This document shows positions 38,936 through 47,053 of a stretch of DNA of 64,000 nt, in pieces (positions within the stretch are counted from its first letter, which is position 1; each line of letters starts with the position of its first letter). This stretch comes from Amycolatopsis sp. EV170708-02-1 (GTDB lineage Bacteria; Actinomycetota; Actinomycetes; Mycobacteriales; Pseudonocardiaceae): positions 4,402,001 through 4,466,000 of the forward strand of contig NZ_CP092497.1 in assembly GCF_022479115.1 (NCBI RefSeq), written 5' to 3'. The notes under the pieces are model-generated. The model worked only from the letters and a program-made list of their open reading frames with translations. It was not told where the DNA came from and made no database searches. The translations under genes and the position numbers were made by a program.

Positions 38936-41900
38936 CAGAGCGTGGTACCTCCTGGCGTCGCGCTTGCCGGGACGACGGCCCGGGCTCTGGAGCCGCCGGC
39001 TCGCTGGCGCCCGGTGGCAACGGTGCGACAGAGAGGTCCTGCGGGGCTTTCGCCGTATGCGGATAGACCTCGGCTGGTAGACCAAGCGAGATCAACGATT
39101 CGGTGAGGTCGGCCTTGCGCGTGGCTCGCGGCCCCGCCCTGTCCTGGAGCGCGACCCAGCCAACCGGATCCGGCTGGAACCGTCCAGCGACTATACGCCC
39201 CGTCATCAATCGTTTGTCCGGGGTCATGAAAAGGTCGTTTGCCGGCACGATCACCCAGCGACCATCTCGCCCGATTTCCGCGACCAGCCAGCTCAGCCAG
39301 TCCGGTACGGCGAAACGGGGCCATGCACCGCGGACAGCACCGGAAATCGCCAGTACCAGGGGCTTGCCCAGCCCAATACCACGATCCACGATCCGACGGA
39401 CGAACTCCCAACCGCGAATCGTGGGGCCATTCCAGAGCTGGATCTCTTCGAGGTTCTCTGTCGCGCGAGCCATGACCAGGTCCACTTCTTCGTACTGCGG
39501 CAGACGTTCCGCCACCGCCACCGCCGCCGCCATCGTCATGCCGGGCAAGGGGAAATAGACGCCGCCATACGATGTGCTCACAGATTGCGTCAGGAGAAGT
39601 CGATCGTTGGTTCCGTTGTCGGCCCACGGCTTGGTCCAGGCGAACAACTGTACGATGCGTTCCTCCACGGCAGGGCTCACCGGTAGCAACTCCAGGAAAC
39701 GCAGCAACTCGGGCAGTCCCGGAATATCTTTTCCCAGCCGGGGCGGATCGGCCAGAGCGCGGTGCAGCACAGCGTCGATCGCCGGGTTCTTCGCGGCCAG
39801 GGTCATCGCCCCCGCAAGCTCAAGGTAGACCTGCAACACCGCGGAGTTATGGGTGCCAGGGAAAAGCTGGAAGATCGGCCCGCTCGGCGCCGCTTGAGGA
39901 TCCTCGAGAACTATCGCGTGGCCGTCGTCGCTCAGCAGATTGGCGAAGTACTCGTTGGTCATCGTCACCTGGTCCACATGGGACAGCAACGTCGGATCCA
40001 CCGGCAAGGGATTGATCCGGGCGAAAGCCAGATCGCGCTGCCTGGTGCCATTCATATTTGCGCCACGTAGATGATTCGCCAGGTGATAGACGACCGGCGA
40101 GAAGGCCGTCATCAATTCCGTCAGCCGCAGGTTCTCCTGTGGCGAAAGTTCCCCTCTTGGTGACACGAGTATACGCCAGCCGCCGTCTCCAAGTGGTACG
40201 CCGCCTTCAAACATCGCGCGCAGTACTTCGTCAATCCCCTCCCAATTGTTGAACGCATGATCAGAGAAGTTCCCCTGGAGGTATGGTGACCGAAGTTCGA
40301 TCAGGCGGCCATTGCTGATCGTTTCCCTGTATGTGAAGACCCAATCGTCGCCAAATACGTCGAGAACCTGGTCATCGTCCGGGGGTAGTACTCCGTGTCT
40401 CCGATTGTAATCGGAGATATGGCCTTCGCGCCTCAGTCTTTCCAGCAAATATCCGAGTTGTGCGCGGGGGTCGAAGTTGATCGCTATGACGAATCCAACG
40501 GCGTCGTGGGAGTTCACTCCGCCGGGTACTCCGCCGGGCAGGAACGTTACCGGTGCTTGACCATGGGCCACCGATTCCATTGCCTGTTCGTATAGATTTC
40601 GCATGACAGTCGCGCGGGTCACGCGGGTGTGCTCGATCATGGAATCTATCTCGGCGAGCCGGTCTGACAGGGTTTGTGCGTCGAGGTTGTCGGCGAGACC
40701 CTGGCCCAGGTCAAGCGCCCATTCCGCGATCTGCTCACGCCATTCCGGTTGGTAGTACACCGGGAGTGCCGCGAGATGCCGTTCCATCATCCCCAGTGCC
40801 TCGGCGTATTTGGCGTCGGCGCCGGTGTAGAGCGGGATTTCGCCGATGTGCTGGGCGAGGATCGACCAGTGGTGGTACCGGAACGTCAGGTCTCCGGGGA
40901 GTTGATTGCCTGACTCGTCGTGATGGCGTCCCATTACCGTGTTCTCGAGGTCAGGTGCACCGAACTCTCCTTTCTCGTCCCGCCAGCCGAACATGTGCCC
41001 AGCCTCGTGTACCTTTTCCTTGTCGCCGATCCGCCACGAGGTCTGTTTGGAGGTCCCGGTCTCCTTCAGTGTCACCACGTGGTGCGCCTCGTTACGGTCC
41101 GTGACCCGCACGTATCGAACCCGGAACAAGTCGCCATTCGGCAACCTGTGACGAGGCCTGTTGTAGTACTTGTCAGTTCCCTCCAGCAAATCGATCCATT
41201 CGGCATTCTGGACAATGGCGCCGAACTCGTTCTCCGGATCGAGAAGAATACGAACGGTGACCTCGGTCAGCGGCCCTTCGTCCGGCGACAGCACACGACG
41301 CACGGCAAATTTCGCCCGCACCACCACCGGTCGGTCGTGAAGCAGATGCTTCGGTTTCCTGGCCCTGCTCAGGTCCTGGCCATCCGGGGTCGTCTTCACT
41401 TCAGCGGCATCCAGGGGCGCAAACCTCGGCAGCTGCAAAAGCCGGCCACGCGGATACTCCGGCGCCCTGTCCAGCAACCGCCGAGTCTCCCGCGATACCT
41501 CCGTCAAGGGCAAGCCCTCCGGATTGAAGTCCTCCACCCGGTCTGCGCCCTCCGGAGCCGATGGCTCACGCGCACCTGGAGGCAAAGAATCAGGCACTCG
41601 CCCGCCCAGCCTGGTCGCCGGGCCGCCGCGGCTCGCGCTGTGCAGGTCGTCGTCACTGCCGGCGAGGTGAAGGCGCGTCGCTTTCCGCGGCTGGTGAACG
41701 GTGTCCGTCAGTTCTCGCGCGACTGCACCCTCCGCCGCACCGGAGCTTGCCTCGAGCGCTGCGAGGTCTTGTGGGGTGAGTGTCAGCGGGTGTTGCCCAG
41801 GCGTGGGTGTTTGCCGGGTTCCGCTGATGCCGAGGAGGCCGAGTAGCGTCTCCGTGGATTTGCTCGCTGGTTCGTTGATGTCCCATCGTGGGTGTGGGAT

Positions 41901-42908
41901 GCCGGCGGCGCTGGGGTTCCCGCCGGAGTCGTACATCTCCACCTGTACTGGACTGGATGGGTCGTGGATCCAGCCGTCTGTGCGTTTGCCGGAGGTCGCG
42001 GGTTCCAGGGTGATGTGGACTTGGTCGCCGTTGCCGAGTCGGTGTCTGGTGTTGATATGGGTGTCGATCAGTGCCTGGACCTCGCGTACCCTTTCGCGCA
42101 GGGCGGGGGTGGTGACTGATTCTGGTGAGGAGACCACGTCGATCGGTACGGTGAATTCTCGTACCCAGTTGTCGGTGCCGACCTGGAACCGGCGCAGGTC
42201 ATACCGGATGTGGCTGATCGCATTGTGCCCGCCGTGTCCGCCGGTGGCTGCGTCGGGTCGTCCTGTGCTGATGCGTGTCGGCACGGCCTGGTCCCGTTGT
42301 GTTCGCCAGCTTTCGCCGGGATTGGCGAAGGAGCCTGATGCCTGTCCGCCGGCGGTATTCGCGTCGCCCGCAGTGCGGCTGGTTGCGACCGACCGGTCGG
42401 GGTCGGTGCCGAGCAGGAAGATCGCCGTTTCGGGGGAGACGGTCGGGTCCGGCTTGTCGGTGCGTGTTTTGTCCGTGTTAGGCCGGTTGTGGTCCGTGCC
42501 CGGCGGTGACACAGCCGGTGTTGAACCGGTCGAGGTTGTGGCCGGCCGGAGGGATTCCGCGCCGAGCGTGGTGTCCGTGGCCCGCGGGACGGCCTGGAAC
42601 GTGCCTTCGGCGCGTGACACCGCCACGACTGGTTTGCCTTGGGCTTCTGGCCGGGAGTTCGCGATCTCCGGTGTGCGGGAGTCGGCCAACGGTGTCGCCG
42701 CGCGGGAGTCGAGGACGGGGGCACTGGGATCGCGTGGACCGGTCGCCACGGCCAGGTGCTCCGACATCGGCGGTAGAGCCTGCCCGGCCGGTTCAAGCCG
42801 CGCCGGATCTTGCTGCGGTGTGCTTTCCACCAGGGGCCGCTGTGGGGAGAGTGAAGCACTCTCGTCCCGCCGTATGACGACCTCAGGCCCGAGAGTGGTG
42901 ACGGGCCG
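38913..42908 (-). CDS. T7SS polymorphic toxin-like protein, C-terminal part with HExxH domain
   Basis: This long frame (GTG at 42830 or upstream continuation) belongs to the gene starting at 44716, joined across a one-base deletion near 42905: the upstream frame here reads GPEVVIRRDESASLSPQRPL. After a Pro/Thr-rich stretch there are two related beta-rich modules (IRYDLRRFQVG...NTRHRLGNGDQVHITLE and AKFAVRRVLS...NRPRHRLPNGDLFRVRY). The second leads into VHEAGHMFGWRDEKGEFG (about 40985-41010), the same domain as the HELGHFLGLYDEY region of the giant toxin. About 600 further residues have no sure family. The last 150 residues (VIVPANDLFMTPDKRLM and WVALQ) resemble the domain shared by the 13.5 and 15.7 kb genes. 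Probably a secreted effector or surface protein. Confidence 0.65.
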   Translation of the reverse strand, partial: RPVTTLGPEVVIRRDESASLSPQRPLVESTPQQDPARLEPAGQALPPMSEHLAVATGPRDPSAPVLDSRAATPLADSRTPEIANSRPEAQGKPVVAVSRAEGTFQAVPRATDTTLGAESLRPATTSTGSTPAVSPPGTDHNRPNTDKTRTDKPDPTVSPETAIFLLGTDPDRSVATSRTAGDANTAGGQASGSFANPGESWRTQRDQAVPTRISTGRPDAATGGHGGHNAISHIRYDLRRFQVGTDNWVREFTVPIDVVSSPESVTTPALRERVREVQALIDTHINTRHRLGNGDQVHITLEPATSGKRTDGWIHDPSSPVQVEMYDSGGNPSAAGIPHPRWDINEPASKSTETLLGLLGISGTRQTPTPGQHPLTLTPQDLAALEASSGAAEGAVARELTDTVHQPRKATRLHLAGSDDDLHSASRGGPATRLGGRVPDSLPPGAREPSAPEGADRVEDFNPEGLPLTEVSRETRRLLDRAPEYPRGRLLQLPRFAPLDAAEVKTTPDGQDLSRARKPKHLLHDRPVVVRAKFAVRRVLSPDEGPLTEVTVRILLDPENEFGAIVQNAEWIDLLEGTDKYYNRPRHRLPNGDLFRVRYVRVTDRNEAHHVVTLKETGTSKQTSWRIGDKEKVHEAGHMFGWRDEKGEFGAPDLENTVMGRHHDESGNQLPGDLTFRYHHWSILAQHIGEIPLYTGADAKYAEALGMMERHLAALPVYYQPEWREQIAEWALDLGQGLADNLDAQTLSDRLAEIDSMIEHTRVTRATVMRNLYEQAMESVAHGQAPVTFLPGGVPGGVNSHDAVGFVIAINFDPRAQLGYLLERLRREGHISDYNRRHGVLPPDDDQVLDVFGDDWVFTYRETISNGRLIELRSPYLQGNFSDHAFNNWEGIDEVLRAMFEGGVPLGDGGWRILVSPRGELSPQENLRLTELMTAFSPVVYHLANHLRGANMNGTRQRDLAFARINPLPVDPTLLSHVDQVTMTNEYFANLLSDDGHAIVLEDPQAAPSGPIFQLFPGTHNSAVLQVYLELAGAMTLAAKNPAIDAVLHRALADPPRLGKDIPGLPELLRFLELLPVSPAVEERIVQLFAWTKPWADNGTNDRLLLTQSVSTSYGGVYFPLPGMTMAAAVAVAERLPQYEEVDLVMARATENLEEIQLWNGPTIRGWEFVRRIVDRGIGLGKPLVLAISGAVRGAWPRFAVPDWLSWLVAEIGRDGRWVIVPANDLFMTPDKRLMTGRIVAGRFQPDPVGWVALQDRAGPRATRKADLTESLISLGLPAEVYPHTAKAPQDLSVAPLPPGASEPAAPEPGPSSRQARRQEVPRSVNPRSRP

Positions 42909-44716
42909 GGTGCCTGTACTGGTGTCTGGTTCCCGCTTGTGGTCGGTGTGCCGGCTCCGCCTGGTGTGGAGGACGCGGCTGTGGTGGGTGTGTTGGCTGT
43001 CGCCGGTTGGTTGTCTTGGCCTGTGTGGAGGCTTGTGTCGCCGGTTGAATTGTCGTTCGAGTCGCGGGACAAGATCGAGTCGGTGTCCGAGCCACCCCAG
43101 AGCGAGCCGGTGCTTGATCCGTTCGTGCTGTGGGACGCGGACTCCGAGGATCCGGACGCGAGTGAGATCTCGTCGGAGGCCCAGCCACCGCCACGCAGGT
43201 TCGGCACGAAGGATCCCTCCGAGCCACGGGAGACCACGGTGTCGGAGTCCGAACCAATTGACACGACCGAGTCCGTGTCGCGGGATGACACCAGGGTGTC
43301 GGTGTCGCGGGACCAGGACAGGTCGCCGGTTTTCTCCGTGAGCCCGGAGTCGGTGACCGGGAGTGCACTGTCGTTCTTGGCAAATAGGGAGCCGAGGCCG
43401 AAGTCGCCCGGGGTGGTGAACACGGTCCCGAGCGGACCGGCCCCGGTGCCCGCGACCTCACGGCCACTGTCCTTTTCGTCGCCGGTCCCGGTGTGCCCGG
43501 CAACCGGGATCTTCTCCGACACCTCCGACGCGACACCACCACTGTCACCGTTGTCGCTGGTGCCGGAGTTACGGACTTCGTGCAGCCAGGGTCCGAGTTC
43601 AAGTTCGAGTTTGCCCTGTTCGAGCGCGGCGATGGTGTCTTTGAGGAACGGGACCCGATCGGCGATGAGATCGCTGAGGTCGTAGCGGTCGTTGCCCTTG
43701 AAATCGGCGTGGTGCCTGCTCAGCGCGCCGAGCATCCCGGCATACCAGGGTCCGTGGCCGCCGGTGGCCAGGTGCACCAGCGGTGTGCTCGCCACCACCA
43801 TCCAGACCTGGCCGACACCGTAGCCACCCAGCCCCAGGGCGTGCAGATAGCCCGGGATCCTCTTTTTGACCCGGTTGATCTCGGCCCGCAGTTCCGCGGC
43901 GATGGCCGCGTTGCCCGCCCCGGCGAACTTCCCGGAACTCCGCACGATGTCCTTGGCCAGGCCCTTGACCGCGCTGCCGGCCGCACCGACGGTGAGCCCG
44001 TGGAACAGGCCGAACGCCGCACCCCCGATCGCGCCACCGATCGCGGACCTCCCGATCGATTTCCAATCGAACTCTCCCCGCCCAGCGGTCTCCCCGTTCT
44101 TCTGCCCGTCGATGACCTGACCCCACTGGATACTGAAATCGAGACCGGCCATGAGCCCCGCGCCCGCGGCAGCGAACTTCGCCATGTCCGCACCGACCCG
44201 CAACGTCCCCAGCGCCGCCCGCTTGAACGTCATCCGCTGCATCTCCAGCAGCAACTGCTTCAAAATCGTGCGCAGCGTGATCTGCGTCGCGGCCTTCACC
44301 GCGGGAATCATCCACGCCGTGAAAATGCTCCACGCCAGCCAGATGATGGTGGCCAGCGCGATCGCCCCGAACACCACCAGCATGATCTTGGCCTTCTGCG
44401 CATCCGCCGCCGCCGTCCGCGCCTCACTCGACAACCCCCGCGACTGCCCCGCCATCGTCCCGAGCCGCTTGACTTCGCTCTTGACCCAGTCGATGGTTCG
44501 CTCCGCCGTCATACCCCGCATCGAACGACCCAAAGCCTCCGCCGCACCCACCACCGCCTCAGCCTCAACCTCAGCCGCCTTCGCGAAATCCAGCCACGCA
44601 CCACTCAACGACCGAAGACCACCCTCATCAGCCTCCGGCCACTTAATACCGATAACCACCTCAAAAAACTTCTGCAACTCCGAAGGCAAACGAGTAACAC
44701 CATACTCATCACCCAT
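42905..44716 (-). CDS. T7SS polymorphic toxin-like protein, N-terminal WXG100-like part
   Basis: The ATG start is at 44716. The first 90 residues have the pattern of the WXG100-like N-terminal domain of actinobacterial T7SS toxins such as CpnT: LPSELQKFFEVVIGIKWPEAD followed by LSGAWLDFAKAAEVEAEAV. A membrane segment follows (KIMLVVFGAIALATIIWLAW), then Gly/Ala-rich helices (AIGGAIGGAAFGLFHGLTVG) and from about residue 390 a Ser/Asp/Gly-rich disordered region. The annotated frame runs on to 42068, but after about 42905 it is an Arg/Pro-rich shadow of the other frame. The real reading moves to the 38913 frame, giving a protein of about 1,934 residues. The N-terminal domain is the main evidence for export by type VII secretion. 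Confidence 0.7.
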
Positions 44717-45618
44717 CCGCTTTCACTCTTCTCCTCACAAGAGATCTCCAACCGGGAAGTTCGACAGCTGTGTTCTTTGTGCGTGACCTCCGCGACTGGC
44801 CATAGGCGCGCGGGCACTCCAGCCGGCAGTCTGCATGCATGCGGCAGTCAGGACTTATGAGGGTCAGGTAAATGTGGCGTGGCCAGCGCTTGACCATGCC
44901 CGAAGGCTCCCTTCACCGCATTAGACGCGGCGAAGGGAGCCTTCATTCCACCACCGACTCACCCGAGAACACGCCACGTTTGCCTGTGACCAAAAGTCGC
45001 ATCGAGCGCCAGAGCTGAACTCGGCAGGCGTGAGAGCGGGTCCATGCGCGGTTGCAAGTGGACGGCTTCGCCATAGAGTAGATCGAGATCGACCAAGACC
45101 GATGTCGTCGTGTGTCGCTGTGTCTGCTCGTTCATCGACGTTCAGGCCATGCCTTCCCAGATCGGAGACCGTGAACCGGCCTCAAGATAGCGGCACGCGC
45201 CGCCGGGGGATTCCCGCTCATGCTCGCCGCCACCAAATTGAGCAAGTTCACTCACGAATGAGAACCTGTGAGCACGACTCTGTTCGCCGGCGGGCGCGAC
45301 GCCCCAGTTGGGTGTGAAGACGGACGCGACCGCTATGGCCTACGCAGGTAAGGCCCTTTAGGCAGACTTTCTTGCCCTTGGGCCTTCAGGGCCAAGCTGA
45401 CGAAGTAAGAGCACGTACTGTCGAACAAGAACGTACTCTCGAACAGGGAAGTGGCTTGCCGGATACTCTCGTCGAGAGAGTCGAATTGAGTCGCGGGAGT
45501 CCTCATCGTCGCAAATCACAGATCAGTCTTACCCGAGACCCGCACCGCATCGTGGACGCGTCGGTGCGGAGTTCGTGGATGCGCATGGCGGGGTCCGTGT
45601 CCGGATCACGACGAGGGC
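44717..45618. other. 900-bp intergenic region upstream of the T7SS toxin-like gene
   Basis: No open frame here has a good start and coding-like third-position GC. It must hold the promoter of the minus-strand toxin gene. A strong hairpin at 44902-44944 is listed separately. The short frames at 45030-45317 and 45372-45914 look non-coding. Confidence 0.45.
44902..44944. terminator. Perfect 13-bp stem hairpin, possible bidirectional terminator or dispersed repeat
   Basis: GAAGGCTCCCTTC at 44902-44914 pairs perfectly with GAAGGGAGCCTTC at 44932-44944. The 17-nt loop contains a further ACCGC/GCGG pairing. It lies between divergent genes, so it ends no obvious transcript. From memory it closely resembles a palindrome that recurs between genes in Amycolatopsis genomes. 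A terminator or dispersed-repeat role is inferred. Confidence 0.6.
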
Positions 45619-46209
45619 GTGGGCGAGGTCGACGCCCGGATGAACGCGCTGATGCGGCTGCGTCCCTTCGGGGCGGGCCGGAAGCGGCAACGGCAACCGG
45701 CGCGATACGACGCGAAATACCTGGTCAAGTCCGAGGTGATCGTCTCCACCGTTGCCGAACGCCGGGCCAGGCCGCCGCAGCCACGTCGGCGAACCAAGAT
45801 AGTCCATCCCGAATCGTTGGCCTACCGCCAGTACCATCGGGAGACACCGGTTGCCATCAAGCCGGCGTCCTCCGGTGCGGACGAACCCCCGCCACCGGCG
45901 CCTGTCGCCCCTAGTACCCACACGGACCAGCAGGACCGCCGCGATGCCGGTCCAACGCCATCGACGCTAGCGAAGCTCATCCAAGCGAAGCTGGCGAGCT
46001 CCGTTCAAGGTGGGCGCGTCCAAGGCGCGGTGGCACTTGTCCAGCGCGGGGCCGCGGGGAGTACTGACCACGGTTCGACCTTCACCCGCCGTCGTGGCCG
46101 CCGGGTGACCGAGGCATCCCGTGCGCGGGCCGTACGCCACAAGGGAAGGCGTGAGCCGGAACATGTCGAGCATGTGGAGTTCGATGGGCGTGGGCATCGA
46201 CCGGTATAG
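45619..46209 (+). CDS. Hypothetical basic protein (doubtful)
   Basis: A 196-residue frame from a GTG at 45619 with a weak GAGGGC site. Third codon positions are GC-rich through about residue 130, and the sequence is Arg/Lys-rich (GAGRKRQRQPARYDAKYLVK) with a proline-rich middle (EPPPPAPVAPS). There is no domain, signal peptide or membrane segment. The last third is low-complexity and Arg-rich and may not be real. An overlapping minus-strand frame at 45529-45921 is less convincing. It lies upstream of a cold-shock-domain gene in the same direction. Treat as a tentative gene of unknown function. Confidence 0.35.
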   Translation: MGEVDARMNALMRLRPFGAGRKRQRQPARYDAKYLVKSEVIVSTVAERRARPPQPRRRTKIVHPESLAYRQYHRETPVAIKPASSGADEPPPPAPVAPSTHTDQQDRRDAGPTPSTLAKLIQAKLASSVQGGRVQGAVALVQRGAAGSTDHGSTFTRRRGRRVTEASRARAVRHKGRREPEHVEHVEFDGRGHRPV

Positions 46210-46287
46210 TCGAATTTCCCTCGCGGTGTGAGTTGTTTATGAGCAGTACCTGGTTCTGGTTGACTATCGATTTGGTGCGGAGTTGCT

Positions 46288-46716
46288 GTGGTGGATACTG
46301 GTACGGTTATCAGGTTCGATGAGGTCCGAGGCTATGGTTTCGTTTCCTCCGACCTCGGCGGGGACGATTTGTTCATTCATGTGAACGATCTTGAGATCGA
46401 CAAGAGGCTCATCGTGCCCGGCGTTCAGGTGGAATTTGTCACCGAGGAAGGTGACCGAGGCCTGAAGGCCTCGCGTGTACGCCTCAGTGGGAAGCCAAGC
46501 GCGGCGGCACCGCCGGTGTCGGCGACTGCGCAGGCAGAGGCAGACCCCGCCGATGGGCCGGACGATCTTTGTGACGTCCTCACCGTGGGGCAGTTGACTT
46601 CGGAGCTGACCGAAAGCCTGCTGGCGACAGTCCACTCTCTTACCGCACAACAGATCCTGGCGGTGCGAGAATGTGTGGTCGTCCTCGCCCGCGGGCACGG
46701 CTGGATCGACGAGTGA
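46288..46716 (+). CDS. Cold-shock-domain protein with C-terminal extension
   Basis: A 142-residue protein with a GTG start (two in tandem at 46288 and 46291) after GCGGAG. Residues 1-70 form a cold-shock domain: TGTVIRFDEVRGYGFVSSD (RNP1-like GYGFVS), DDLFIHVNDL (RNP2-like) and VQVEFVTEEGDRGLKASRV. The remaining 70 residues are an unrelated acidic linker and a helical tail (LTSELTESLLATVHSL and QILAVRECVVVLARG). Ordinary actinobacterial cold-shock proteins are about 67 residues, so the tail is an addition. It probably binds single-stranded RNA or DNA. The tail may mediate dimerisation or partner binding. This is a stand-alone gene with no operon partner. Confidence 0.8.
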   Translation: MVDTGTVIRFDEVRGYGFVSSDLGGDDLFIHVNDLEIDKRLIVPGVQVEFVTEEGDRGLKASRVRLSGKPSAAAPPVSATAQAEADPADGPDDLCDVLTVGQLTSELTESLLATVHSLTAQQILAVRECVVVLARGHGWIDE

Positions 46717-47053
46717 GCCGCTGGTCCCGGCTTCCTGTCTCTGCCCTTTAGGACGGCTATGTGTGCCCACCGTGCTCGGCGTGTCCGCGGATAGTGATGG
46801 TCGGCCATCAGATGCGTAGACTAGGTGCACAACGAGTCGCCCGACAAGCTGTTCCCTAGCGGACCGCATGCGGGTGGGATCCGCTTTGGATATCGGTGCC
46901 GAGTCCAGCTTCGGCACCGCAGCAGTTGCCGGAAGGAGAACCGAATCCGGGCAGCCGGGTTGGTGGTGAGAAGCGCCGTTCGTAGCCGTTGTTCTGTGCT
47001 GGTCATCTCCTTCCGGTTGTCTTTCGCGGCATCGGATGGAGGTTGAGAACGGC
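46717..47053. promoter_or_regulatory. Intergenic region before the third SARP gene
   Basis: About 340 bp with no supported gene. It should carry the promoter of the downstream SARP. No terminator or clear -35/-10 pair is visible to me. GGAGG at 47038-47042 is the likely ribosome-binding site for the GTG start at 47054. Confidence 0.35.

Noticed and set aside
40200..40700. Amidoligase-like domain in the second toxin
   Set aside because: Segments such as RLIELRSPYLQG and GGWRILVSPRG loosely recall amidoligase-type folds, but the key Glu/His pattern could not be confirmed by eye.
42068..42900. C-terminal 275 residues of the 44716-42068 frame
   Set aside because: After about 42905 this frame is an Arg/Pro-rich shadow of the other frame, which holds the real continuation of the toxin.
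45372..45914. Plus-strand frame before the cold-shock gene
   Set aside because: Composition is that of a random high-GC frame, and it overlaps the slightly better 45619 frame; not supported.
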